A stretch of 64,000 bases of DNA from Arachis hypogaea (lineage: Eukaryota; Streptophyta; Magnoliopsida; Fabales; Fabaceae), in contig NC_092050.1 in the NCBI RefSeq assembly GCF_003086295.3, positions 145,917,699 through 145,981,698 on the forward strand, read 5' to 3'. Numbering within the stretch: the first letter of the stretch is position 1; each line of letters begins with the position of its first letter. Shown one piece after another: positions 1 to 11,099 of the stretch. A model generated the notes under the pieces. It saw only the letters and a program-made list of their open reading frames with translations. It was not told the DNA's origin and searched no databases. The translations under genes were made by a program, and so were the position numbers.

Positions 1-982
1 CCCTCACTCTAACCAAGTCAAGCTTGGCATACCTCAGTCCCCTTCTTGTTTACAGTGCATACACTATTACAGTGTCCTTGAATTCCTCCCTTGAAGCATA
101 TACAGTTCTAACCTCCTATTTGTAACTCGTCATGTCTTTAACATCTTTATGTATCGGATATCGAGTAGCTTCATTATTATCATCATCCTGGCTGTCCTCT
201 TTATCTAAACCACCACCAACTTCATAATCCACATCCAATTCATCACTATTGAACCCTTCCTCATCACTGAAATCACCTCCTGCAACCCCTTTGCCTTTAT
301 CAACCCGACCACCATCCGTAGCACCTCTTACTTCCTCAAACCCGCTCTCATCATCGTACTCCTCTTCACTATCTGTAAACAGCACATCATCTGCACTATC
401 AACGTCAACATCAGATGGAATAAACTCCTCATCATCGCTATCATTGTCACTATTCGATTTAACCTGCTCATCTGGGTTCAATTTATCTCCGTCGTTAACC
501 TGCTCTGCATTGTCCCTTTCCACCTCTTGACCCTGTTCACCCTCAAAAATCACCAACTGATTCCGATTATGTTATTCTTCAGCATTGTCCCTTTCCACCT
601 CCTGACCCTGTTCACCCTGTCCTCCAACATCAAGAAACCCTACTTCAGAAAATTCTTCAGCATCCTCAACCTTATGGACCACAAAAAGCTCAACATGACT
701 CTTCAGCTCCGCTATTCTACACATCTCAAGTGCATCTCTGTCTCCCGAAAATAACTTCAGATCCTTCTCTAACCATTCAGAACTTGGGTCCTTATACCAC
801 AAAGCTGAAATGTTTTTCTCTGTGTACCCAAACTGTCGCACCTCAGCATATACCTGAAAAACAGACCAGCAATCACTCTCAACATCTTCGATCACTGTCC
901 TTTGTCCCCCTATATACTTCAATGTCCCATTGTCATATCCAAATCGACCATCATGGTAGATAGTCGGGTTAAAGGTTCTCAT
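1..982 (-). pseudogene. mudrA-type MULE transposase, N-terminal part, broken
   Basis: The frame reads leftward from an ATG at 982 and runs off the window at position 1. Residues 1-110 look like the PB1-like N-terminal domain of plant MuDR transposases (YHDGRFGY, YIGG, a WYKDPSSEWLEKDLKLF stretch). A long Asp/Glu-rich linker follows, then the start of the Mutator DNA-binding domain (REEFKDTVIVYA, RVR) near the edge. Three stops lie in the same frame: TAA at 572-574, TAG at 116-118 (where the family has Trp) and TAA at 50-52 (likely from Gln). The DDE core lies outside the window. No product is expected. The family is clear; its activity is lost. Confidence 0.8.
507..620. repeat. 75-bp-spaced direct repeat inside the mudrA frame
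   Basis: A 39-bp segment at 507-545 recurs at 582-620 with two mismatches. The 75-bp offset preserves the reading frame, so the same acidic peptide (GEQGQEVERDNAE) is encoded twice. The first in-frame stop (572-574) lies between the copies. Confidence 0.75.
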
Positions 983-1458
983 CCCCTAAAACAAAAAAAC
1001 AAAAAACTATAAATCACACCCAAACAGTTTTTGTAAACCAACAAAACCCATCACACATTATTAAGTTCATGCTCCAAAAAACCGAAACCAATGCTGCACA
1101 CATACCTGATTCAAGATGACTACCACGAGAACGAGCTCCTCTCACACTCTTTCCCACGAAATTCGAATGCAACGACGCTACTCCTCAGGCGACCATGAAC
1201 CTCTGTTTAGGCATCATTGAAGGTGAAAGATCAGTTTTCCAGTGTGTAACGTTATTCAGACAATGAAGCCCTTTCGCGGGAATAAAAAACGAAGCGTCAA
1301 AGGGTTCAGGGGCAAAATTGTCATTAAATTTTGTTTAATGCAGTGGAGGATGATTTTAAAATGTTTCTGAACGTTTGGGATGATTTTAATAACAAAAAAA
1401 GGTCGGGGACGAATTTGATTTTCGCCCCAAACCTTAAGGACGAAATTAGTACTTAACC
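983..1458 (-). mobile_element. 5' leader and terminal region of the MULE
   Basis: This stretch upstream of the mudrA start ends near 1458 with a sequence whose reverse complement begins ggttaagtactaatttcg. It resembles the end of the MITE at 6068 (gattaagtacg). That similarity and its position suggest the right terminal inverted repeat of the mudrA element. The partner end is outside the window, so neither the target duplication nor the exact end can be verified. Confidence 0.5.
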
Positions 1459-2904
1459 CTAAAAATTATAAAATATGGATATATCAAATTTTAAAAGTTT
1501 GATTGTATATTTAATTATCATTTATACTTTCTGTAAAGAGAATAAAAAATATAATATTTATTCAAATTGATCTTTAAATTTAAATTAAATGTATTAATCT
1601 CTAATAAATTTTAATAATTTTATGAATTTTCAATAACTATTTATGTCTGTCAAATTAGTATTTTTGTCTATTCAAACCATCAAAACCCTAATGGTATTGC
1701 CTCACGTGGTACGTTAACCAGTTGACTCATACGTTATTAATACATGGGATTGAAAACTAATTGGTCTCTATCTTATAAAACGTAAAAGTGTAATAATTTT
1801 TTAGAGATTAATTTGACTGACAATATAATTTATTGGAGACTAATATATCTAACTATATTAATTTTTTGCTATATTCTGTCTTGTTCTCTGTGATTAATGA
1901 CTGATGAGTATGATATCATCTTGTTCTTGGATATAATAAGGACTACTGCCTGCACTCCAGGAGTTTGTTCAATGATAATGGGACAGTTAACAGTGCGTCA
2001 AGCTAAATGAGAAATCGACTTGCAAAAAAAAAGTTAAAATCCTATATTTCATTGTAAAGCCTATGCCGTAATTGTAGAGTCCGTCACGTAAAAAATTTAA
2101 AAAAATTTTTCTCTAGTTATCCTAATTTTAAGGTAAGTGAACTTAGGATTTCATTAAAATATGGGTCTCTATGAAATATTGCTTTAATAAGGTTTCGTCT
2201 TTGCAGAAAAACTTTTCACATTGTAACTTTTTTGTATGGTTTGATAGATTTTTTATTTCCAAGTTGCTACTAGTGAGCATAATAATGTAATTAAAGATAA
2301 AATCAAAAAGCTAAGAGAACTGATTGACTGGAAAAGAAGAATGATGCTATAATTATAAAGAGAGGCTAGTCTAAGAGTTGTGCAAGCGTGATTTTTTTTC
2401 TCTAGGATTTATAATTTGTCTTATTATTTCTAAGATGTAGATTGCTTAACTAAGAGATTTAGGTGGCTTTTGGATATCTAGAGAGTGCATTGATATAATG
2501 TCAGAATGATTGTTGCAAATATTAATTTTAATATGTAAAACATTGAGCTTATTAAATGTCATAGATCAAAGTAAACTACAGATAAATTATAACTTTTATA
2601 TTAAAACCAACATAAGTAAACGAGGAATAAATGATAATTATATTAAAAACTGACATAAGTATTTGGTATTGAAACTATAGTAGTTGTCTGTCAACAATAG
2701 ACATTCAAAATAAGTGTTTGGTATCACATTATAGACACTGATTATACACAACATGAACTTCAAAAACTAAAAACCAAAGAAATTAGCAACAAATTTCTGA
2801 AGTGTAGACAACAGTCTTTACCATATCCAAGAGTAAGATACAATTATATTCATCAATCACATAAAGCAAGACAACATATAGCAGAAAATAAACATAATCA
2901 AACA
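1459..2904. other. AT-rich intergenic DNA
   Basis: No gene is visible. Around 1558-1850 there are weak inverted similarities (gatctttaaattt against agagattaattt), perhaps a decayed MITE. The rest is AT-rich without structure I can support. Confidence 0.4.
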
Positions 2905-3166
2905 TATTGGTCCTTAACGAATTATGTTATGAGTTAGATTAGTCCTTAGAATTTTTGTCTTGTAAGACATAGATCAATTTGTCCTCAATTGATCCTACAT
3001 GTCATTAATGGTTAATGTTCCGTGTGGGAAATTGCTGTCAAGGTATGACAAGTCGAGTTGACGGAGAATTAATTTGACGGATCTTAATGGTTGTTGAAGA
3101 CTCACGAAGCTATTAAAATTTGTTACGGACCCATACGTCAAATTTGAAATTTATTAAGGACCAATT
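2905..3166. mobile_element. MITE-like inverted repeat element
   Basis: The left end reads attggtccttaacgaatt and the right end, reverse complemented, attggtccttaataaattt. This gives about 17 bp of near-perfect terminal inversion around a non-coding core of about 260 bp. I could not fix a target duplication. Confidence 0.45.
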
Positions 3167-3439
3167 TGTATAAATACTCTAAAAAATATATTTATTTCTA
3201 TTTATCTATCTAATGAACAAAATCCACTTATATAAAGTTAGATACACAACTATACAAGGAAAGTTAGTTGTTCATATCCTAACCCAAAACTTAAAGCCAG
3301 GTTCAAAATAGATGTAGCTCAAAACTTACAAAATTCAGGTGACCGACCTCATCTACCCAATCTCTTGGCAAGACTGTAACTGATTCTACTAACAAACTCA
3401 TATATTCAAAATATGAAATCATAACAACCCAACAATCCT

Positions 3440-3770
3440 TTGATAAAAGGAAAAAAGATAACTACTGAATAAGATAGGAGTGGAAGTTACAAAGGTGACC
3501 CCTAGGTCACCATTCTAACTGTATAAATACTTCATTCATCTCAGGTATTTCTAAACTCTAATTTGCATAAAAACCTACTTAAAATTCTTGTTAACTTAAG
3601 TATCCGAGTCCCTTGCAGATACCACCCCCACCTTCACCAAGACGTCAGACGATGACACCTTAGCACCAGAAAATGTCAAACACAACCCCAAAATGAACTT
3701 GGACCTTACATTCAAACCCAAATTACAGTTTCAAGTAATTCTCGAAATATTAGTAATAGGTATGGTTAGC
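3440..3770 (+). mobile_element. LTR remnant, Ty3-gypsy style
   Basis: A TATA-like tataaata near 3520 is followed about 80 bp on by gtatccgagtcccttgcag and a run of cca/ccc. That order (TATA box, then a gagt-ctt-gcag U5 motif, then a C-rich tract) matches the better-defined solo LTR at 41870-42335. Its ends are not resolvable, so coordinates are approximate. No coding part is attached. Confidence 0.35.
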
Positions 3771-4606
3771 TGATTAGCTCCACCAGAAACATACCCATTG
3801 TCTATATCTATTCGGGAGTCACTCTAAGCTATCAAATTTATGTAGTAATTAAGAACCCCTTCTTATTCGAGTGCAAATTAGACTCAGAGAATAATCTGCA
3901 AAGATATTACAATGCTTAAATTAATTAAGTGTTCTTAAATTTCTTTGTTTATAGTGGTACTTATCCTTTCTTGTGATTTGCTACATCCTTTTATAATAGC
4001 TATACAATCTAAACTAAAGTAATAATTTTATGTGTTTTAAAATTTTTTTTTATACATATATACTTAGATGTTGTATTAATTTCCCTTGGCTATTAATTCT
4101 TAAGCATCCCAAGTCATTTGTCTATTTAAGTCGTATCCGGAGTTTTGACTATTCTCAGTTATATGGACTTTTTGATCTTTTGACTCATTGTTATGTTTTC
4201 TATACCAAGTCCTATTTTTGGACCTTGCCTATATCTATATCAACTCAATTCTACCTTACTAGCTAAATTTGTATATTTCATACATTTCATTCTAATCATC
4301 ACATATTAAATTTAAGGTTCACAAATGATGGAGTTATAAATTTAATAGTGCTTAATCTTTTATTTTATCACTTCACTAATCTCTTTATTTATAAAAATAT
4401 TTTTCATTTAATCTAAAAGTGTTTTCAGAATTAGTAGTCATCAAATCAATCTAATTCAAACACAATATCTATTATGAATCGGTCAAAAAAATTGCAAAAA
4501 ACTAGTTAATCAATCAAACTAATCTAATGTTTTAGCAGTTAATTGATTTAAAATAATAAAATACAAAAAATAAATTTTCTAAAAAATATATTATATACAT
4601 GAATAT
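3771..4606. other. AT-rich intergenic DNA
   Basis: No supported feature. A 78-codon frame at 4030-4266 has no recognisable motif and unremarkable AT-rich codon use. Confidence 0.4.
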
Positions 4607-4616
4607 ATTATTTTAT

Positions 4617-5348
4617 GAATAAATTACTATTTATACCCATAGAAATTTTAAACGCTGAAAAAATTATGAACCAAAAATTAAAACTAAAGTTATACCTATA
4701 AAAAATAGAATTTAATCAACAAAATTAATCAAACACTACAAATAATTTAAAATTCTCAAATTACCCATTTCTTTAACTTAACATAATCCTAAATTTTCAC
4801 CCACACATTATTTTCACCACAATCTGCAGCCATGGCCACTACTCATCCCACACTTCAGAATCAACCATAACTCCTCTGCCACAACACTACCACCACCAAC
4901 AACACCACAACAAAGCTTGCAACAACAATACTAACAACAACCTCTTTTCAGAAATTCGACAGCAAGTACTCACGCAACCTCTTTGACTCCTGCATTGTCG
5001 GCTCTGGCATTTGGTCCAAGAAGAAATGGGTCTTTTCTGAGATCGACAACGACATCATTTTACAATTTATTTAGGTTAGGGTAGTGGTTACAAGTTGTTT
5101 GGATTAGGATGAGAAGAGGTGGTGGCTACTCGCTAGGTGGGGTGGGGTAAGAAGAGGATGTGAGTGAAAATTTGGAATTACGTTAGGTTAGAAAAAGGAG
5201 TAATTTAAAAATTTTGAATGATTTTATAGTGTTTGAATAATTTTGTTGTTTGAACTCTATCTTTCATGCATTTAACTTTAGTTTTAATTTTTTATGGGTA
5301 GTTTTGTCAGCGTTCAAAACATTCGTAAATAAAAATGCTAATTTATTC
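4617..5348. mobile_element. Pack-MULE, 732 bp, with captured gene fragment
   Basis: The two ends are long imperfect inverted repeats of roughly 130-140 bp. Outermost bases are gaataaattactattta on the left and gaataaattagcattttt on the right (reverse complement). Shared inner blocks include aattaaaactaaagtta and caaacacta. A perfect 10-bp direct repeat attattttat flanks them at 4607-4616 and 5349-5358, close to the 9-11 bp target duplications of Mutator elements. The interior is GC-richer than the flanks and holds a piece of a host gene. There is no transposase, so the element is non-autonomous. Confidence 0.75.
4952..5074 (+). pseudogene. captured threonine synthase-like fragment
   Basis: In the frame starting at 4955 the DNA encodes FDSKY, NLFDSC, GSGIWSKKKWV and SEIDNDI before a TAG at 5072-5074. 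This resembles the N-terminal part of plant plastid threonine synthase (the pyridoxal-phosphate enzyme making threonine from O-phosphohomoserine), where NLFD, GSGVWSKKEWV and PEID occur in that order. A few residues between NLFDS and GSG are missing. The piece starts just after a ttttcag, so an intron-exon border may have been captured. The assignment rests on remembered family motifs. It lacks the catalytic region and cannot make an enzyme. Confidence 0.55.
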
Positions 5349-5358
5349 ATTATTTTAT

Positions 5359-6058
5359 TCTAACCAACTCAATTCTAATTGAACCTCAAATAAACTTTTA
5401 AACTTTTGAATATTCAACTTTACCAGTTTAATGACCAATTCGATTTTCAAAATTTGACTTTTAATATAATTATGCATATTCACAAATATACTATAATCAT
5501 AAAGATTGAAAATTACACAAACACTTAAAATCAAATTAAGGATATGTTTGGAAACCATTGAAATAAGACTTATTTTTGCAACAAAATAATAGTAAACTTT
5601 TGAAACAATATAATCAAATAATTACAAACCAAAAAAAATCTTAGAATTTAATTAATATGTGTCCTAATAGAACAAATTAAGATTTTTAATAATAAAAAGT
5701 TTTAAATATTTTATTTTAATAAATACACAACAAATATATTAAAATTTTAAATTTTACATTGTTTTTCATAAACTTTTTTAATTAGCAATTTTATTATGTG
5801 TCCTTATAATGCATATTAGCTAAATTTAAAAATTTATAAGCAAAAACAATATTTTAAATAAGATTGTCATGGGTACACCAAAATTCAATTAATAAACTAT
5901 TAATAATATATATATATATATATATTGTTTATCTTATTTTTAATGAATATTTTATATTTTAATATATATTTTACATATAATTATATATGATTAATTTTTT
6001 GTATATATATAACATAATTGTATTTTAAATTTTATTTTAAAAAAGCAATTATATAAAT
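5359..6058. other. AT-rich intergenic DNA with TA repeat
   Basis: No gene is visible. A short TA microsatellite lies near 5908-5928. Confidence 0.45.
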
Positions 6059-6067
6059 AAGGATTAG

Positions 6068-6460
6068 GATTAAGTACGATTTTGGTCTTTAAGGTATAGA
6101 CCGAAAATTTTTTTCGTCCTCAACCCTTTTTTCATACAAAATGGTCCTTAAGGTTTAACTTGGTTTTAAATTTTTGGCAGCGAAAGTGGAGGCAAAAGTG
6201 GATCAGCATCTTCTTTTTCTTTCCTTCCTCTTTCGTAGGAGCAGAAACACTCTCCTTCTTTTATTTTTCTATTTTTTCTTATTTTATAATTTTTTTGTTA
6301 TGGATAATTTAGTCCAAAATTTTAAAATTTAAGTAACAAAGACGATTTTAAAACTTAATTTTAAATCTTAGAGACGATTTTATATACCAAAAAAAATTAA
6401 AAATAAAAAAATTCTCAATCTATACTATAAAAACCAAAATCATAAATCATACTTATCTCT
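6068..6460. mobile_element. MULE-type MITE, 393 bp
   Basis: The left end reads gattaagtacgattttgg and the right end, reverse complemented, agataagtatgattt then tttggttttta and atag, giving an imperfect terminal inversion of about 30 bp. A perfect 9-bp direct repeat aaggattag flanks the element at 6059-6067 and 6461-6469, as expected for Mutator-type insertion. It has no coding capacity. Its end resembles that of the mudrA element near 1458, a possible source of transposase. Confidence 0.7.
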
Positions 6461-6469
6461 AAGGATTAG

Positions 6470-7152
6470 TAATATAAGTTTAATTTTTTGTCTTTTTCAA
6501 ATACATCTGATCTTAACTATATGAAATTAAAAATTACGCACATTATTTACATATAGTAAAAGTATTGATTGATTCAATAATCAATAGATCTTACCCTAAA
6601 CCCAAATCCTAATCAACCCCTACTAAAACCCGCTCTCTCTCAACCCAATACGTAGAATGGAATTGGAGTGGACCGAAAAATTCGGAAATAGGGATATTAA
6701 ATTATTGAGCGCAAAAAACAAGGAAGCATTAATAGGGGTTGGTGTCTTGGTGCCTTCGTGTTCGTGGTGTGTATTCTTTCTTCCTTGCGAGTGGGTCAGA
6801 GACTCCTTTGGAATCGCATATTTCATAATTGTGCGCAATTGACGTAGCCTTGCTTACGTCACCTCATTACCTTCCATGACATCACCTCCTTCCCATTTCC
6901 TACTTTTACCTCAAAAGTCGTCCAAATATCATTATTTTTTCCCACCACTTATTAATTTATTATATAGGAGTATAGGACAACTTAATTACTTAATAACTAT
7001 AAGTACTTAACTTTAATTTTATAATTTTATTAAGTAAAGTATGTTGCCCTCATTATTACGTAATGTACTCTCCAAAAGTCATACTTTAATGTCCATTACG
7101 ATTTACAAAAATATTTAATTTTTTGGTAAACGATTATAAAAATATTTGAATT

Positions 7153-7192
<40 letters not shown>

Positions 7193-7996
7193 TTTAGTTA
7201 AGGGTATAGGTTAAGATAATTATTTTTAAAATTTTTGTTTTAATGAATGTATAACAATTATATTGAAAATCAAATTTTATATATTTTTTATAATAAATTT
7301 TTTATTAATAATTTTAATATATGTCCTAAAAGCACATGTTAACTAAATCCATATATATATATAGAAACATTTTAATTTTGAAACATTACCATTGTCAACA
7401 AACACTAGTGTATTAATCTGTATTAATAATAAAGTTAGCTAAGATGATAAATATTATTACCATAATTAAAAAGTTTGGATTTGAGTCTTCAAAATAGAAA
7501 AAATATATTTTATATAAGTTATATTTAATGAAAAAAAACTTTTTTTAAAAAAAATGTATATCAAATTCTTTTATATTTTTTATATAATATACTAGTATAT
7601 TAATAGTTACGTACTAATGTGTCTAGTAGTCTATCTCCTTATAAATTAAAATAGATAATAATAATTATAAAAACTTTAATTTGATATTAACCAAGGTGGT
7701 AAATATATTAAGGTAAAACTAGAAAGCCATGAGTTTTAACAAAATAAACATTTTATAGATTATATATGAAGAATGAAATTGTAGGTAAAAGAATTTGTAT
7801 ACTAACTCGATCTGAAATCCACAATAAATATAAAAGAGATTGATACTATTATACAACAAAATACTTATAAAAAAATTAAAAATGATGAATAATTAAGTTA
7901 AATTATCTTCCTTTGGTGATACCATAAAATTTGATATGTGTAAATAATTTATATTAATTGTATATAAAAACTACGTCCACAAAAATATTATATAAC
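6470..7996. other. AT-rich intergenic DNA with TA microsatellite
   Basis: A TA run occupies about 7155-7190. Small open frames near 6657-6842 on both strands show no family motif. Nothing else can be supported. Confidence 0.45.
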
Positions 7997-9245
7997 TAGT
8001 ATTTTTACCTATAATAATATTACATGAATATAAATCTTTTAAAATTATGTCGATTTTGTTACGAGATTATAAATTATAGTACAAAAAATTTTATAAAATC
8101 AAATTACTTTTATAAAAAAATCGTAGAAGACAAAAGTCCGGTCGGTTAAGAAGACCAGAATCTCCGTAAATAAAAAAAATCAAATAATAAGATTTTTAGT
8201 TATTATTTTCATGTGAAAGAGTTTAATTTTTTACTAATTTTAACATTCATTATCTAAATTTAAAAAAAATTAATATATTTACTTTTACATTTGATTATGA
8301 ATTAAGTCTGTTGCACAAAAAAAAATAATTAATTTTTATGCTTGTTATTTAAAAATAATATTTTTTTCTCTGTGTATATAAAACTATAATTAGATATAGC
8401 ATTAAACAAATTATATTGATAGTTATAAAATTAACTCAAAATTAATTTATTTTACACAATTGAATATTGATTCTAACTTATAATCACAATATTAGTATTC
8501 TTTCCAAATTATATATAATAAATATTTGAAGAAAGAAAAGTGAAAATATAGATTAGAAAAATAAACAGTAAAAATTTAAAACTAAATAAAAAATATGTAT
8601 ATAATAATAATATTTTTAATTTAAATTATATTATTTTGTTAATTTTATTTTTTATAGAACAGAAAGGTAGAAAAAAATAAAAAATGAGAGAAAAGAGAGA
8701 GAAAGATAAATAAGAAGAATGAGAGAGGGAGTTTGTTAATTTTGAAAAAAAAAATTATTTTAATTATAATGAAAAATATCTAGTAACATATTTTGGTTTG
8801 TCAAATTAGTAATATAAAATATAAATTATAAATTATATTTAGAGTGAAAAGGATAGAGAGAAATAGAAAAAGAGAGAGAGATAGATAAGAATATGTAAGA
8901 AGGGAGTTTATTAATTTTTGAGAGAAATATTTTTTTTTAATTTTAATAAAAAAGTGTTATGTCACACATTTTGGTTACTAAATTAGTTAGTAATATACAA
9001 TATATATTATATAATATAGTTATATTTCAATTTTAATTTTAATATTTTAATTTTAATTTTAATTAAAATATAATTAGAGAATGTCATGTTATATATTTTA
9101 TGGTTAAATTTGTAATTAGTCATTGAAAATGATATATAAGAAAAATAGAAAGTGAGTGAAAGAATAAGAGAGATAGAGAAAGGAAGAAAGATGAAAGAAA
9201 AACTTTTTAATTTAATTATTAATATAAAATATTTATGCCATTAAA
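7997..9245. repeat. GA-rich dispersed repeat, copy A
   Basis: This block aligns in order with 20953-21298 plus 23865-25250 (copy B). Shared anchors are actagtatttttac, caaataataagattttagt, gttgcacaaa and a downstream stretch rich in gagagaaa. It ends in blocks of gtttgttaattttgaaaa followed by attttggtttgtcaaatta. No protein is encoded. The order is uninterrupted here, so this copy shows what the insertion site of the MULE in copy B looked like when empty. Its class is unknown. Confidence 0.6.
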
Positions 9246-10276
9246 ATTCATCTCGTACACAGATGTCATCAGTAACAATATTATTTAACTTAATAGTGTG
9301 TATATTAGGTAAACAGATATTTTTATAATTAATTCTTTAATTAAGTTTTAAAAATTATCCTTTTTTTTTTTTCAATCAACAATCATAATCTAACATAAAA
9401 AAAATTCAACTTAATACATAAATTTTTGAAAATATAATACAAAAATTATAACAAAAGTGAAGAAAAGAAAAAGAAGAATACAAAATAAGAATAGGAGGAG
9501 AAAAAAAGCTTAATTAAAAAAATTTGTTCATCTAACACCACGTACTTATGAATGTCCTTATTATATTGTTTAATATAAACACAGCAAGATTGGAAAAACT
9601 TGTATTAAATTGATGAAATTTATACTTGCTCTTTATGTTAGCTCACCAAGAGAGACTACTGCTACTACTTTAATGTAGACCCTAACAAACAAAACCCATA
9701 TAATTTTAGGTGGGTATTCTAATGAAAATTTTATAATTATTTTTATGTAATTATTTTTTTTTAATTTTTGAATGATAAATTAAAAAAATTAAATTTTGAT
9801 ATGTTATAAGTGTTATTTTTATTTAAAATATAATTAAATAAATAAATTATATTTTTATATAAAATATTTTTATAAAAAAATATTTTTAACATCTTTATTT
9901 AAGTAGTTCTCGTAACTTTATTCCTCCATTCATCCCACGTTACCCACACTCACGCTTTTTTTATGGGGAGACCAACGTTACACACATGCTAAGGAGGAAA
10001 AGATGACCTATATATATATATAAATGCTAATAAAATTAATTTAATCATTTTTTTAAAATATTTTTTAAATTTAAAAAATATATTTTCAAATAATAAAACA
10101 GTGTAATTTTAATCATTTTACCAATAATTTTAAATATTGTCCAAATTGTATGATTATCTTAACTATCATAATAAAAATAATCACATAGACTTTAGCAACA
10201 CTTAAAAAACATGATAAAATAATAAAAAGATAGTTACTTAAATTTTTAATAATATTTTGTAAATATTGTCCAAGTT

Positions 10277-10329
<53 letters not shown>

Positions 10330-10721
10330 GAATTGATTAAAAAAATTCTAATTTTCTATACACTCTACTTTCTACAGGATAAGAATTGATTAACCTTATT
10401 TATTGATTTAAAAAAAAAAGAAAATAATAAGAATAAAGAATTTCTGCCTAGAAGGAATAAAGATTGAGAACAGAGGAACAAAAGAGTCAATAAAAGAAGA
10501 GGTCAATTCAATAATAATAATAATAATAATAATAAGTGTTTATTTAACTTGTGTTTTAAAAAAATATATTAAGATAAAAAAAATTGTCTTTATATTAATA
10601 GTTAAATGCTGACTAAATTTTAATGAAAATGTTGGGGTTGAGACTTTCTCATAAACTAATTGGTAGATACGATATATTAGTCGATATGGGATGTGGGATC
10701 TGATTCTTAATTAACAACGAC
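9246..10721. other. AT-rich DNA upstream of the NIMIN gene
   Basis: It contains AAT/TAA trinucleotide microsatellites at about 10277-10328 and 10511-10534. The last few hundred bases should hold the NIMIN promoter, but I could not single out a TATA box or TGACG element with confidence. Confidence 0.45.
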
Positions 10722-11099
10722 ATGGAAATTCAGAACATCACTAAGCCAAAAAGGAGGCGCACAGAAGAAAAACAAGAACAGGAACAAGAAGGGATGAACA
10801 ACAAGAAATTGAATCCAAAGAATGAAGAACAAGAAGGTGGCAGTGCTATACCTACAGAAGATGAAGTTGAAGAATTCTATGCGATTCTGAGGAGGATGAA
10901 GGTTGCTGTCAAGTACTTCGATGACAAAGGTAAGGGTCGACGCCAGTGGAAGGAGGCGCTCGAGAACACCGCCGACCTAACGCCGCTCGACGCCGTCGCC
11001 GATGATAACAATAACGACAAGAAGGAATTCGCATTCATCAATGAGGGCTTTGATTTGAACGCTGTCGCTCCCGAAGCCTCCGAGAGCGGCGGCTCTTAG
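10722..11099 (+). CDS. NIM1/NPR1-interacting (NIMIN-type) regulator, 125 aa
   Basis: NIMIN proteins bind the salicylic-acid coreceptor NPR1 in the nucleus and dampen PR-gene activation. This intronless frame has the family's size and layout. A basic nuclear-signal-like KPKRRR is at residues 8-13. A low-complexity E/Q/N-rich stretch follows. The conserved core EDEVEEFYAILRRMKVAVKYF spans 46-66, and a second conserved KEALE is near 77-81. A C-terminal FDLN at 110-113 fits the EAR repression motif of the family. The frame is much GC-richer than its surroundings. The start is the first ATG of an uninterrupted frame. A NIMIN2-like assignment is likely; the exact subtype is uncertain. It is the only compact, apparently intact host gene in the window. 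Confidence 0.8.
   Translation: MEIQNITKPKRRRTEEKQEQEQEGMNNKKLNPKNEEQEGGSAIPTEDEVEEFYAILRRMKVAVKYFDDKGKGRRQWKEALENTADLTPLDAVADDNNNDKKEFAFINEGFDLNAVAPEASESGGS

Noticed and set aside
249..963. Plus-strand frames opposite the mudrA remnant
   Set aside because: Ser/Thr-rich shadows of the acidic minus-strand frame, with no family motif.
6623..6842. Overlapping 61-71 codon frames on both strands
   Set aside because: No recognisable domain, no intron or leader context, and equal length on both strands.
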